DNA from: Symsagittifera roscoffensis | Taxonomy: Eukaryota > Xenacoelomorpha > Acoela > Convolutidae | NCBI RefSeq assembly: GCF_963678635.1 | Contig: NC_087065.1 | Location: 35,725,363-35,789,362 of the forward strand | Length of the DNA stretch: 64,000 bases | Direction of reading: 5' to 3' | Part shown: positions 1 through 12,471 of the stretch, piece after piece | Numbering within the stretch: the stretch's first letter is position 1 | Layout: each line of letters starts with the position of its first letter | Program-made: the position numbers and the translations under genes | Notes under the pieces: generated by a model | Database searches by the model: none | The model's input: the letters and a program-made list of their open reading frames with translations, nothing else | Told to the model about the DNA's origin: nothing

Positions 1-329
1 TATACTTAACTTACCCATAAGCTTATAAAAATTGATATTTTTCTGTTTTTCTGCTCTTGGACCCATTCTGCTCTTAAACCATTCTGCTCATTGACTGGCC
101 ACTGTTGAAATTTGTTCATATTTTCGGCACTGTTGAACAAAGTTTTCATTGTCGGAACTGTTGAACTAAATTTTATTTTTCGGCACTTGCACTTCGGCAC
201 TGTTGTACTGCCCCGTTTTGAGCAACCCTGATTCTATATCAATAATATAATGACTTTCCAAAATTAAATTTCAAAATAACATGTCGCTAGAGAATGGGAA
301 GTCAGTTATAATTTGAATTTTATAGTATT

Positions 330-480
330 GTTCCGACTTTCGATACGAAAGTGACGGAATATTTGTACTCGGGGTGGGTTTTTTTTTCTTCAGACAAATT
401 TCTACTTTTTAACTAGCCATTTTTGACGGAATTTTTTTATATCATTCAAAAGGTATTGTTGTCTTGAGCTTAAATTTTTC
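330..480 (+). repeat. Family-1 hairpin-ended repeat, 5' fragment
   Basis: It starts with GTTCCGACTTTCGATACGAA, in which CTTTCG-ATA-CGAAAG is a perfect hairpin. The family's standard CTCGGGGTGGGTTTT and GACAAATTT segments follow. It is cut off after the GTCTTGAGCTTAAATTT segment. Confidence 0.75.
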
Positions 481-759
481 AGTTTTTCAGTTTTCGTACT
501 TCAAAAAGACTGTTTCGAAGATGAACAGTTAAAGCGAGAATTTTTCTAACCAAACCGACGCTGTTATACACTCTCAATTCAGCTCAGCTCAATTGAAATT
601 TATTTTTCGGCACTTGTACTTCGGCACTGTTTTACTGCCCCGTTTTGAGCAACCCTGATTCTATATCAATAATATAATGACTTTCCAAAATTAAATTTCA
701 AAATAACATGTCGCTAGAGAATGGGAAGTCAGTTATAATTTGAATTTTATAGTATTGTT

Positions 760-1187
760 GTTCCGACTTTCGATACGAAAGTGACGGAATATTTGTACTC
801 GGGGTGGGTTTTTTTTTTCTTCAGACAAATTTCTACTTTTTAACTAGCCATTTTTGACGGAATTTTTTAATATCATTCAAAAGGTATTGTTGTCTTGAGC
901 TTAAATTTGAAAAGATATTTTACCTGTGATCATTTTTCATAAATTTACGGGGGTTTAAAGATTGCCATTTTGGCTAATTTGGGACAATTAACACGCGATA
1001 TATATCGCTTTATTAACGCGTAATAGGAGAGTTAATGCCTCTTAGAAATTGCTCCAAACTGGTTGAAAGAAGCTTTTTTGCCATAATTGATTTGTTACAA
1101 GGAGCGAATTTTATCCTTTTGTTCTTTATATGGCGTGTGGGGGGATGTTTTTCATAAAAATTTTCAATTGATACGAGCAGTCTTGTT
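760..1187 (+). repeat. Family-1 hairpin-ended repeat, internally deleted
   Basis: It has the full 5' end, the central AACGCGCGATATATATCGC-type palindrome (here slightly changed), and the segment GGCGTGTGGGGGGATG. It jumps directly to the terminal GATACGAGCAGTCTTGTTT, so the 3' hairpin is missing. Confidence 0.75.
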
Positions 1188-1369
1188 TGAATTTTATAGC
1201 GAAATAAAACACAAAAAAGTTCGAAAGGCTTATAGTTTTTCAAAAATCGTTTTTCAGTTTTCGTACTTCAAAATGACTGTTTCGAAGATGAACAGTTAAA
1301 GCGAGAATTTTTCTAACCAAACCGACGCTGTTATACATTCTCAATTCAGCTCAGCTCAAAAACATGAAA

Positions 1370-2270
1370 CACTTACATATTTCCTCCCAAGTCTATCAAT
1401 CTTAGATATCTTTGAAAAATCTTGAAGAATCTCGGTTAAATCTTAAAGAAAATCTTGGCTGTCTTGGCAAATTCTTGCCAAAGAATATTGGAAGATATCA
1501 AAGTTTCTTCAAGAAAATTCAAAGAATTTTGAAGAAAACAACAAAGATAACAAACATTTTTTGAAAGATTTTTGACGATTTGCGAAGATGAACGATATTA
1601 TTTTTAAGTTTTCGAAGATTTCAAAAACAATTTCGGCCCTTTTATTGAAGATTAATTTAAGGTTTTCTAAAAAAAAATTTAAAATTCTCCAGAACTCGGT
1701 TTTAGAACTCAATTGTAAAACAATTAAAAATTAGGCTAATTATGATTATAACAAAGTCAAATTAAATTATAAAAAATTCATTGAAAGGATGCGCATAACT
1801 AATAATCATCAGAATAACAATCAAAGTAAAAAAATTTCAAAATTTTCTGATGATTATCAGTCTCAAAGCAACTAAAACTCAAAGTCTAGAAAAATCTTGA
1901 AGATCTTTTCAACATTGCATCAAAAATCAAATTCCTCCGTTGAGCTGCCGGAGCCATCTTACACGTTTCTTTGGATGTTTTCATGTAGTTTGGACGCTTA
2001 GGTACCTTCGAAAAAGCCGGAAGAATTTTATAATTTTTTTGAGATCTTTGATGAATCTTCAAGAGTTTTCAAAATCTTGGCAAGATTTTCAAGATGACTG
2101 GACCTAGGCCAAGTTTGTAAAAAAACTAATTCATCTGAGCTACCGAAGTATTCATGTACTATGTAATCGTGCACGCAAATAATCTGAACATTCAAAAAAT
2201 CACCCAACATGCAAATCATCTGAGCTATCTCGGCAGCTTTCGCGAACAAAACTTACTTACAAAACTGGAA
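1370..2270. repeat. Degenerate low-complexity stretch rich in TCTTGAAGA-type words
   Basis: Words such as AATCTTGAAGA, GAAGATTTC and TCTTGGCAA recur irregularly on both strands. No gene-like frame of convincing composition is visible. Confidence 0.4.
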
Positions 2271-2701
2271 ATTCAGTTAGAAATTTTCAATTTTTTTCCG
2301 CGCTGATTCAGGGTTTTATCATGGCTATTTTATCCGTGATTATCGATGAGCATTATAGCCATGCAGAGATAGCTATCTATGACAGGTCAACCCGGGTATT
2401 TAAATGCAATTTTGGATCAACCTTACAATCCCCCTGCCTTAGTGAACAACCGTAGAATATCTACCCCACGTAGAATATCTACACCCTATATTTATTTTGA
2501 AAATTAATTCTGTATAAAATAAGATTTTCCAACAAACGCGCAAATAAATTGTTTCGGCAGTTTTCATGCGGTGTTGCATTTGAATGCTATTTTTTACTTA
2601 AGCTATGGTATTTTCATTTTAGCGCATATCTAAAAATTTAGCGCATATCTGGGCTATACTAAAGGCATTTCCTAAAAAATTTATATCCCTCCAATACGAT
2701 T

Positions 2702-2730
2702 GGGGGGGGGGGGGGGGGGGGGGTGGGGGG
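2702..2730 (+). repeat. Poly-G tract
   Basis: A run of more than twenty G, one T and six further G. It is a simple homopolymer that could fold as G-quadruplex DNA. Its exact length should be treated as an assembly uncertainty. Confidence 0.9.
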
Positions 2731-3379
2731 TATTGAACGGTTGATTCGCATATTTCATCTAGGCTATCAATAAATAGCCATTCAGGTTCGTTCAATTAAC
2801 TTGATCTGATTATTTTTATCGAATATTTCCCTAACTTCACACTTTTTGTCAACATAATACCTCTGAACTGCTTGTAAAGGTCTATGAAGCAGTTTTTACT
2901 TCAAAAATATTGAAGAAGTTTTCAAAAAAATGAAATTTCTTATTCTAAATCAATAGTGATTTTTCAAAAATTTGGACTCAAATTGAATGTGCTAGAAAAT
3001 GTGAAGTCAGCCATTTTTTCAATGTTTGTTTTTGTTTTAATTGAAATAAAGCTGGAAAAAAGGCAAAAGTTTGCGATCAGTAACGAATAATTTACAGATG
3101 GTTAGCTTAAAGATTAACCTTAATTTGGTGGTTTTAGCCATGTAAGTTAATTTTAACATTTTTATATGGAATTATACACCAAAAATGTAACTTTTTGTAT
3201 ATCGCTAGATAATTTTTATTTAGAAAATTTTGGTGGTTGAGAAAAAAAGGCCTGTTTTTTTTTACAAAATTATCTTGATTTTTTTGCATATGAATTGTGA
3301 TTTTTGGGTGAAAAACTCATCCTGGACTACGTCATAAACACAAGTATATTTGAGCACAAAAGCAAGTTTGCAACAAAAA

Positions 3380-4180
3380 AGGGATTAAATTTTTTTACCT
3401 CAAACTTGTGTTTTTCTATGACAAAAGGCATATCATACAATTTTCATATATGAAAACTATATGATAAGCATTTTTCTGACCGAAACTGAAATTATCTTTG
3501 TGACAGTAAGTTGATCTCAATCACTGAAAACCTCTATAAAACTCATTTAAAATTGCCCAACAAAAGTTTCAATTTTCTAGTTTTTCTCTAAAAAAATGCT
3601 TGTCGTTTAATTTCATATTTGAAAGTTACATGATACGCAGTTTTCCGAACAAAACTAAAATAATGTTTTTGATAGTTAAATTGCTATTTGTCATTGAAAG
3701 CCTTCATTAACCTCATTTGTAATTACAGAAACATGTTTTGGAGAGATTTTTGAAAAAAAAAATTATAACAGAATGCTTATCATACAATTTTCATCCATGA
3801 AAACAGTATGATAAGCATTTTTCATCCAAATTTTTTAAATCAGTTTTACATGCCCAGAAAGGTTGAATTGAGCCAAATAGAATGAAAATGTATATTGAAA
3901 ATCTTTAAAACAAATTTGAAATTTTGTATGAAAATTGCATGACAAGCGTTTTTTCCATACTATGAAATTGTATGATCTGCATTTTTCATCCAAATTTTTT
4001 TAAATCATTTTTTACATGACCAGAAAATTTCAAATGAGCCAAATCGAATGAAAACGTGTATTTAAAATTTACAGTTTTTAAATTTTGTATGAAAATTGTA
4101 TGACAAGCGTTTCTTCCATACTATGAATTTGTATGATCAGCATTTTTTTCATGCTTTTTAATGCTATGGATGACTTGAAA
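3380..4180. repeat. Cluster of TCATACAATTTTCAT / ATGATAAGCATTTTT palindromic words
   Basis: The words CATACAATTTTCATATATGA and GTATGATAAGCATTTTT, and their reverse complements, recur at about 3430, 3610, 3780, 3930, 3960, 4090 and 4130. The same words occur at 44190-45020, 46590-46640, 47220-47270 and 51220-51980, inside the CCCGGGTTGACC elements. This block is therefore probably an older relative of that family. Confidence 0.55.
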
Positions 4181-4859
4181 CAACATGACCCAGATTTATT
4201 TTTTCAAGTGCATCAGAATCGAATATATCATTTTACAGCAGACTTCAATAAAAACCAGGTTGGTACAAATATGATAGACGGGTATTGATAAAGTAACCAG
4301 GTTGCCCTTGAATAGGACGTCTCATTTTTCCAAGTTTTTTTTATTAGAAGGCTATGATATAGAAACATGCCCAATTATATTTCCCAAAGAATTTTTGAGT
4401 TTCAACTGCAAATCATTTGTGAAATATCCCTCCGAAGTTTTTGAAGGCAAAGAAATGAAAAAAAAAAAGACATAAGAAGTCTAATACAACTATGCATTTC
4501 AAATGATAAATAGTTAGTAACAAATAATTTGTGCGGTGATAAAAGCAAAATGATGAAAACTTAATATACTGTTTGGAAACTAAATTGTTTTTGAAAATGC
4601 ATTATTCATACGCAACTCAGTTTTAATTCTTTACTTGTGTAAGTAGTGTATTTGTCTATGCGGAACCTATCATAATTGCCGTTCATGGTAGTTTTTTAGA
4701 GGAACTGGTCTACCATAATGTGCATGCAGAGCTTTTCTAGCATCTCAATCCATTGTCGCAGGCCCTCGCACGATTGAAAAACATATATTGGGAACCACAA
4801 TTGTGGTAGAAGGTACTCTTCAACTGTTTCACTGCCAATTCTTTTTTTTTTCAAATACC

Positions 4860-5093
4860 TTTCGAACATTTTTGACGGAATTTTTTTATATCGTTCGAAA
4901 GGTATTTTTTCAATTTAAGCTCAATTCCTTTCGAACGATACCTTTCGAACGATATAAAAAAATGCCTTTCGAACGATATAAAAAAATTCCGTCAAAAATG
5001 GCTAGTTAAAAAGTCGAAATTTGTCTGAAGAAAAAAAAACCCACCCGAGCACAAATATTCCGTTACTTTCGCATCGAAAGTCGGAACAATTAC
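4860..5093. repeat. Inverted pair of family-1 fragments forming a hairpin
   Basis: On the left is a + copy of TTTTTGACGGAATTTTTTTATATCGTTCGAAAGG. After repeats of CCTTTCGAACGATA comes the reverse complement, which continues to a - strand 5' end (TTTCGCATCGAAAGTCGGAAC at 5066-5087). It is a snap-back structure built from two opposed family-1 ends. Confidence 0.6.
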
Positions 5094-5360
5094 GTCTAAT
5101 TTTTCATAAATATAGTTATGCTTCGAAGTCTAAATTCATTTTTGCCACGTCTAGTTTGCTTGTCGTCAATTTTTTTGGCAGCGGAATATTTGTTAGCTAT
5201 TTGGTACGTTTTTTTGACAGGTGCACGCTTATTTTCTAGCCTGTTCTGAAAGAATAGTTTGTAACATCTAAAAGGAGTTTAGGAAATTAGACGACCAGAA
5301 AATAACGGAGTTTAGATGATCAGTTGCGTGCAAATTGCATGAAATTTGTTTAAAAAACTT

Positions 5361-5894
5361 AACAAGACTGCTCGTATCAGGGCGAAGCCCCGAATGTTTC
5401 GACTGCCTTTTAAGATTTATGGAGCAGTAAAAACCTAAGAAAAACTAAATTTAATAAAATAAAATGAAAATTTTTTTTTCTAAAATTTGAAATTTTTTAT
5501 GAAAATCATCCCCCCACACGCCATATAAAGTACAAAAGAATAGATTTTGCTCCTTGTAACAAATCAATTATGGCAAATAAGCTTCTTTCAACCAATTTCT
5601 AAGACGATTTCTAAGACGGGTTAATTCTCCGCTTACGCGTTAATAGCGCGAAATAAATCGCGCGTTAATTGTCCCAAATTGGCCAAAATGGCAATCTTTA
5701 AACCCCCCATAAATTAACGAAAAATGATCACAGGTAAAATATCTTTTCAAGTTTAAGCTCAAGACAACAATACCTTTCGAATGATATAAAAAATTTTCGT
5801 CAAAATGGCTAGTTAAAAAGTCGAAGTTTGTCTGAAGAAAAAAAAACCCACCCGAGCACAAATTTTCCGTTACTTTCGTATCGAAAGTCGAAAC
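5361..5894 (-). repeat. Family-1 hairpin-ended repeat, full length
   Basis: Read on the - strand, it begins with the GTTTCGAC variant of the 5' core and the CTTTCGATACGAAAG hairpin. It carries the central palindromic region and ends in GGGGCTTCGCCCTGATACGA and CTTGTT. It is about 530 bp long. No transposase frame is present, so it is non-autonomous. Confidence 0.8.
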
Positions 5895-7289
5895 AATTAA
5901 CTTTTGTTGGAGTAATTACTCCTTGTCCAACCAGAAATCGGGTTATGAATATCACTGTTGTATAATTTATGCATTTCAAAAATCTAATTTACTTTTTCAA
6001 GTTCAAAGTTTTCTAGTTTTTAAAATAGTATTTTTGATCACTTCTGTGATTATATAGTCTTTTTTGTTTTTGTGTGACTTCATTCAAACCAATAAATGTT
6101 GTTTTGGCTCAGTTTTTATTGTCCAAATTCCCAAAAGTTTTTGTCAAAATTCCGTTTTTTTTACGGTCGTCTAATTTGCTTGTCTAATTTCCTAGGCCCC
6201 CATATAAAAGATATCGATGCGCTGGGCTCAAATTTGAGAAAATCCCACCTGCAATCCAATCCTTTTTCGTGGTAAAATGAAAATTGCCGTTTTTGGTCAA
6301 TTAACGCCTCAAGCAATGCTTTCTGTTAGATTTGACCTGATAACTTGGTCAAATCGAAAAGTTTTTAATAACTCTGATATTTGTCTTTAATTCTCTTGCT
6401 GTTTTAAATTATTCGTTTCGTTTCTTAAAATAAAAATTACTTAATAAACGTTTTAAGGCTAAGGAAGCATTCAGGCTTTTGCTCTGATAATAGCAGGTTC
6501 ATTTCCTCATATCTAATTTCTGTTAAGTCAGCAGTGAATTTCATTTTGAGTGACGCTCTGAGCATCCCTGGCTTGGAATCACTAATATTTTTGAAACATT
6601 GAGAAAAATATTTTGAGGAAAAGAATTTAGGAAAATTTTCAGAATATAATTTTCACTAAAATCTTAATTATATAAAATTTGTTTCAGTCAAATTTAAGGC
6701 ATGCTTAAACAAACCAATTGGAGCTGATTGTTTTTTGAGTTCGGTAGGTTTACTAATTCCTTTGATAAAGTTTTCGAAATGATCTCAAAAATTTGGAATC
6801 TTAAAACGAATGCTGCCCTTTTTCCCCCTAAACGGCATTAAAATTAAATGTTTTTGGTTGCCAATTATGAAGGCGTTTTTATCTTGCACGTTTTGATGAT
6901 TTCTTACAATATTATATAGATTTGCTGGTTACACAGATTGGTTCTCATGTCTGGCTTGGAACGGGTTGTAAATTTTGTATTGCTTCTTTTTTGAGTAAAG
7001 TTTTGCAATTATAGGTATATTAGAAAATCTTTGCTAATCAAAAACGACAATAAGGGTTTAGTTAATATAACGTGCTGATTATAAAACTATGTCTAGAAAA
7101 GGATACATTTACAAACAATCAACTATACAGAGCGAAAAAATTTGAACCAAAAAAATTAATTTAAAATTTTTTTTCATTTTGAAAGACAAGTTGGGTCTGA
7201 AAATTAGCTTTTGCACGGAGTCTGAAAATGGCGGTATTTAGATTTTTTTTAAAGTGCCAAAGGCGCCTTAAAAATTTAATTTGTTTCTG

Positions 7290-8370
7290 TGCCATATTTG
7301 AAAACTAGTCGAATGTTTAAAAAACTAGTGCAATTGCTTAAGCACATGTGCAATATTTGAAACATAAGTGCATTAGTTGAACCCGCAATGCAATAATTGA
7401 ACAAAATTTAGTGTAAAATTTAAAATAATATTGCAAAATTTGAAACTAATATTTCAAAGATTGCGCTAGTGTTTCAAAATTTTGCGCTTGTACTTCAAGT
7501 TATGCATTATTGTCTCAAATAGTACGTATTGCATTAGTTTAATAATCCAAACACTAATACACTATTTGAAACACTACCACAGCATTTTTTGAATTTCTGG
7601 GGTAACATTTGAAACAATGGTGAAATGTTCGAAACACTAGTTCATTATTTGAAACCCTAATAAAATATGTGACACACTAGTGCATTATTTGAAACATATG
7701 CAATAGTTCAAACACCAGTGTACTATTGAAACACCACCGCAGGAATACTTGATTTTTTGAAGTAATATTTGAAACATTATTGCAATGTTTGAATTACCAG
7801 TGCAATTTTTGAAAACTCAGTGCAATAATTGATTTTCTAGTGTAATATTTAAAATTTTTGTGCATCTTCGAATTACTATTTCAATATTTGAAGCACTGTT
7901 ACAATAATAAAAACTTTAGAAGACGATTAAAAACACTTGCGCAGCAATTTTTCATGTTTTAGTGTTTTGTTTGAGACAATAGTGCAATGTTTGAAAAGGT
8001 ATTTTAGTCTTTGAAATTCTAGACCAATATTTAAAAACTAGTGCAATATTTATAACATTTAAATAACAATACTTGAATTTCTAGTGAGTGTAATATTTGA
8101 AACTCTATTGCAACGTTTGAAACTTCATTGCAATAATTGAAACACTTTTGCAAAATGTGATTCACAAGTTTTATATTTAAAACTCTAGTGCAATAGTTGG
8201 AATTGTTGTGCAATAAATCATTTTCAGTGTAATATTTAAAACGCTAGTGCAATATTTGAAGCACTAGTGCAATAATTGAAACACTGTAGCACTAACTGAA
8301 CCTCTAGTGCCAAATTTGAAATAGTTGAGCAAAAATTGAAATTTTAGCTTAATATTTGAAACAATAGTGA
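7290..8370. repeat. Degenerate minisatellite, about 20-bp unit (GTGCAATATTTGAAACACTA)
   Basis: About fifty diverged units of the type TAGTGCAATATTTGAAAC follow one another over 1.1 kb, with TTGAAAC and GTGCAA as the most stable parts. Units vary in length, and there are no spacers as in a CRISPR array. Confidence 0.8.
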
Positions 8371-8399
8371 AGTATCTTTCCTCGAACAATCAAACAAAA

Positions 8400-10160
8400 A
8401 GGTTTAGAATGTAAAATTTTTCAATGTGTGTTTTGTTCGATTTTTTTAACATATGTTTCATACAAGATAAGCAAAAGCTAATATGGCATCTTGACATTTG
8501 TTCACATCTCGAGACTGTGTTTCTCGATTCGTTTTCGAAACTTCTCGATGCAATGGTTGAAAAGAAAAAAAATGGTTATTAAAATGTTAAATTTTGCCCA
8601 TAGATAGTGATATACCTAGTTTTTATCAAAAAAAAAGTAACAAAAAATTTGAGAAATTAAAATAAAAACAATTGAAATAAGCTCATTATTCGAAGCTTTT
8701 ATATTAAAAAATTGATAGCAGTTTCTGCTTATTTTTGTACGCCGACAAAAAAAGGTGATGTGATGTTGGAACTCTCAAAGAATGAAGTGAAAATTTTTTT
8801 ACTACTTGCTGGTTTCGTCCGGATCAAAATCTACGAACTTTGTTCTTTGGGTCTAAGGTACTTACAGTCTGTCATATTTCAAATTGTTCTCTGTTTCAGT
8901 TGATGAGTCCAGCAAAAATGTGTTTCTAACGTTTTATTTTCACGCAAGGAAGGAAATGATTTTATGATCAGAAGGTTTCATTAGGACTTGTTTTGAGTTT
9001 TGAAAATTGTTTGGTTGCGTTACTTTTTTCTCCAGTATATTAAAGAAAATCTCTAACAATGCTTCCATGAATGGCTGCAAAGGAGGCCTTCACAGTAAAA
9101 TTGTTTGCTGGTTTGTTTTGGTTAATCAAGTAACCTTTTAGTCCGTTTAATCAGTTAGTGTTGAATCAAATTTCCCATGTACAACTATGGACAAAATAAT
9201 GCGCAAATTCAGATTTTTACTTTCCAAAATGTCTAATTTCAATGTCCATTTTGGACATCGTATACTTCGATTTTTACCAAAAGTTTTAGACAGACCTAGA
9301 ACAAATTATCAGCACTAACCTTTATGAAAGTATCAGTATTTGATAAAATTTAGTAAAATTTCCTCACTGAATAACTCAATTTTCCCAGTGAGAATGTTTC
9401 ATGAACAACTTTTTCTACTCCATTTATTCTAGAACTTGTTCAGTCCGATGCAAAACTAGGAGCAGATGATGAAATCTGGCATTTCAGCCTGGGGGTTAAT
9501 TTGATGTCTAAGAAACCAAATTTTGATAGTTTCATAGACGGAGCTCTCATCATTTGCTCCTTGTACGTGTAAATTTTTTTCTGAACTTCCAAGTAAATAT
9601 TGTTCAAAATGGACTTGAAAACAAGCATTTTAGAGAGCAAAAATTTGGTTTTGCGCTTAAGTTTGTGCACTAGTGTAGTTGCACAGAAAACTTCAAAAAA
9701 GTGTTGTTTTGATCATGAGTGTATCATATTGTGAGTACGAAAACTATAATTTTTTCCTTTCATTTAATTTGAGATGCACTTATCATGATCTCAATAGATC
9801 TGATTCTTTGAGGTCTTGAGTCTGTTTCATGATTCCAATCTTATATCAATTGATAAATTGACTATATTCACCCAAACCATAGGTCGCCTTCAAGTTCTAG
9901 TATGCTGAGAATGCAAGAGCAATTTGAAAGGTATGTCTTGTCAAACTGTTTTTCAATTATTTTTAATGAAACGGAAGTTTTAACAATTTGCAAATGCGCT
10001 TTGAGACCATTGTCTGCTGTTAGATTTAAGTTTTAATTGTTCTGTTGCATGTAGTATTTGTCGCCTCCTTTTGGTCAAATAATTGCAATTTTTCTGGTTT
10101 TATTTTTCTTAAGAAACTTTTTTGATTATCGCTCAAAACAGAGTCAAATAGTCACAATTT
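8400..10160. other. No gene recognised
   Basis: AT-rich sequence. Open frames are short and have no exon-like composition. A stretch at 9883-9930 is bordered by AG and GTATGT but cannot be joined in frame to exon 1 of the tandem 2TM gene. Confidence 0.5.
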
Positions 10161-10163
10161 AAA

Positions 10164-10747
10164 ACAAGTATAGCCGGTTTCTGTGCAAGTAGCACAGAAT
10201 GTTCCGACCATATTCATAAAAACTACAAATAAAAGTTCTTCAAATAATAAAATTCTTCAAATTAGTGTCGTTTTTGTAAGTGGTGTGGCAGGCAAAACTA
10301 TACACACGTACAAAATTATAGTAAATTAAGCATAATCGAAAACAGCTGTCTCCAAAGAAAGAATAACAAACAAAAAATGAAAAAACAACATTTCTTTTTT
10401 TAACAATATTTTTTTAAATTCTCTTAAAAAATTTTTCTTGCCAGGGAGGTGCCAAACATAGCTTTCAAAACTAAATTCCGTTTCTTAAAATCTTTTTTTA
10501 TAGCTTAAGTGACCAATTTAAAAAGATATCACTTTATTCGGTCGAAATTAGACGAAAAGCCAAAAATTTCAAACCAGTTTTTCTCAACACTCGGATTTTT
10601 TTTGATTTTTTTTTATAACGTGCGAATTACGACTGAAACGGCAGAAATATGATATATCATCCAGTATGATGATTGTTTGTGTTACCTGATTTTGCGTGAA
10701 AAAAACACACCCGAATGCGAAGTTCCTCCCCATTTTCAATCGTCGGA
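10164..10747 (-). repeat. Family-2 hairpin-ended repeat, full length
   Basis: The left edge reads TAGCCGGTTTCTGTGCAAGTAGCACAGAATGTTCCGACC, in which CTGTGC-AAGTA-GCACAG is a hairpin directly before AATGTTCCGAC. The right edge has AAACACACCCGAATGCGAAGTTCC and GTCGGAGC. The order of parts mirrors family 1, but the interior differs (GGTCGAAATTAGAC, ATGATATATCATCC). Confidence 0.65.
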
Positions 10748-11019
10748 GCAAAAATCAATTTGTTAGATTCACGTTTGACGTTTTGGGATTTTTTACTATG
10801 AACGTGGATTCTGAATAATTTTAGTCGGTTTGAGTTATTGATGGCTTTGTAGACACACTCCGTATATTATTTGAAGAAATGAGAAAAATCATAAAATAAA
10901 AATAACGCGAAAATGTATGAGGTAAATATAAGACACCTTAACCTTGAAATACTTTAGTCAGTTAGCGGCACTTAGAGGCACTTTTTGTAGTGATAGTGCG
11001 TTTGCTTTGAGAGCTTCAG

Positions 11020-11058
11020 ATCATGTTAGCGATTCCCAGTCACACCAATGATAGTAAG
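11020..11058 (+). other. Possible upstream 5' exon of the tandem 2TM gene (weak)
   Basis: A short stretch ends in CCAATGATA|GTAAGT, a perfect consensus donor. An ATG two codons before the donor would join exon 1 in phase 0. An overlapping upstream ATG (11022) is in another frame. This is consistent with a tiny first coding exon, but a six-nucleotide match is poor evidence. Confidence 0.15.
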
Positions 11059-11869
11059 TTCTAGACGTAAAAATGCCTTTCGCTCAACAAAATAGTTGTC
11101 TGGTATGTGGGGAAATGATTAAACAGACTCCTTATACAGACTGCACAGCGTTTGATAGATTATGCAGATTTTTTAAAATGATTTTTATCCAACTTGTTCC
11201 TGACTAAACCATTTTTACTCAATTGCAAGGTAGTGTTACTTTTTAATTACGCTATTGAAGATCTTGAAGAGTTGTCTAAAATTTAGCACCGATTTTCGGC
11301 TGATTTATTCTTGAGAATTTTGCAGATTTTGTCATGAAAAGTTTTTGTGAGTCAAACAAATCATAGGTGGAACATAACTTTCAATGTGATACCACAGAAT
11401 AAGCGATAACTTACTGGGTGTTTTCAACTCGGCAACTAACGCACCACAGAACTCTCAGAAATGGGTGACTTGTTTTTTTAGCAGATCAGTCTCGTGAAAC
11501 CTGATGAAGCATAAAACGTGAAACCTGTGTCTTTTAGCTGACCAAGTAATATAGCCGACACCTGTTCATTAACAGCTGTGAAAAGGCGCTTAGCCTGGGG
11601 TCGAGTTTTTCTAATTCAGTCAATTATCTCATGGAAAGTCAAAAAGTTAATCGTAATTACCGGCGAACAAGCAATTCTAGCACGCAATACCACTCATGCC
11701 GAAAATAAGCGCAGCGAAATGTCAGCACTAGATACCTTTCAATGCCGCGTTAAAATTTATGGTTTTCTTTTCTGGTTAATTGGTTTGAGTCGGCTAAAAG
11801 ATCGGTGTGCTAAGAGTTTGGTCGGCTTAAAGCACTAGCCCTTCATAAATATCATATTGCCCCGATATC

Positions 11870-12200
11870 CAGTGGTTTGGTTTCGAATAGGCAACAATTG
11901 AAAGAGTACAAAATTAGCCGATTTTAATTTGTTCATGTTCAAATTATTTTTTGCGGTTTGACTTCTGATTTTAGTTGAGTTCATTTCCTTAAAAAAGGAA
12001 GGCAAACCCAGTTTTAGCGTAATAAAAAGTTTACCCAATGATGCACTAAACTCAATTTCGGTTAATTTCATCAAAAGAATGCCAATCATATTTTTTTTTG
12101 AAGTTCAATGAGATTTAAGGGTATATATTTTTCTTGAAATTCGAAAGTTGCTTTTTTTTCAGTAGTTTTTTTATGTTTCCTTGCGTTCATTGACTCTTTT
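11870..12200 (+). repeat. Family-4 interspersed repeat, copy 1
   Basis: It shares TTTGCGGTTTGAC, TTCATTTCCTT...AAGGAAGGCAAAC and TTGCGTTCATTGACTC with copies at 12700-13190, 21130-21580 and 27640-28060. It lies immediately before exon 1. Confidence 0.6.
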
Positions 12201-12299
12201 CTGACTTTCTGTAATTCTGTGAAAGTTACATTTAAAAAAAAATTGTTTACGTACGAATCGTGTTTGGAAACGAATGATTGTTTTGTTTTTAGTTTCCAG

Positions 12300-12471
12300 C
12301 TGACAGACGATGTGGACGACGGAGGAGATCTGTCAATGCAGGACCCGATGAAGCTGCTGGTGCAGCTGAACGAGAAGTACCACAGACAGAAGACACTCTA
12401 CAAGATGACCAGGGACTACTACTACAAACTGAACCTATTCGTTTTCTACCTTCCTCTACTCATCGTGCAGG
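12300..12471 (+). CDS. Exon 1: module A helix and first membrane segment
   Basis: The acceptor TTTCCAG lies just upstream and the donor G|GTCAGT follows, ending in phase 1. It encodes an acidic lead (TDDVDDGGD), two possible start methionines (12336 and 12351), the basic amphipathic helix LNEKYHRQKTLYKMTRDYYY and the hydrophobic stretch LNLFVFYLPLLIVQ. Local GC content is well above the flanking intron, and codon use is typical of the other exons. Because it starts with an in-frame splice acceptor, it is either an internal exon or a trans-spliced first exon. Confidence 0.7.

Larger units (their letters stand above)
181..1360 (+). repeat. Direct segmental duplication (181-600 and 611-1360)
   Basis: The stretch beginning CTTCGGCACTGTT...CTGCCCCG and running through TCTATATCAATAATATAATG occurs at 188-330 and again at 611-760, nearly unchanged. 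Each copy leads into a family-1 repeat and ends in the same tail (GTACTTCAAAA...GACTGTTTCGAAG, 495-600 and 1263-1360). The first copy has lost the 3' part of its family-1 repeat. Confidence 0.75.

Noticed and set aside
7290-8370. Regular array considered as a CRISPR
   Set aside because: There are no conserved repeats separated by unique spacers and no cas genes. The units abut each other and the DNA is eukaryotic.
9883-9930. AG...GTATGT-bordered segment considered as exon 1 of the tandem 2TM gene
   Set aside because: Joining it to 12300 needs a phase that contains a TGA, so it cannot be the directly preceding coding exon.
11578-11838. 86-codon + frame before the tandem 2TM gene considered as an upstream exon
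   Set aside because: There are no suitable splice donor and reading phase, and its composition is that of the surrounding intergenic DNA.
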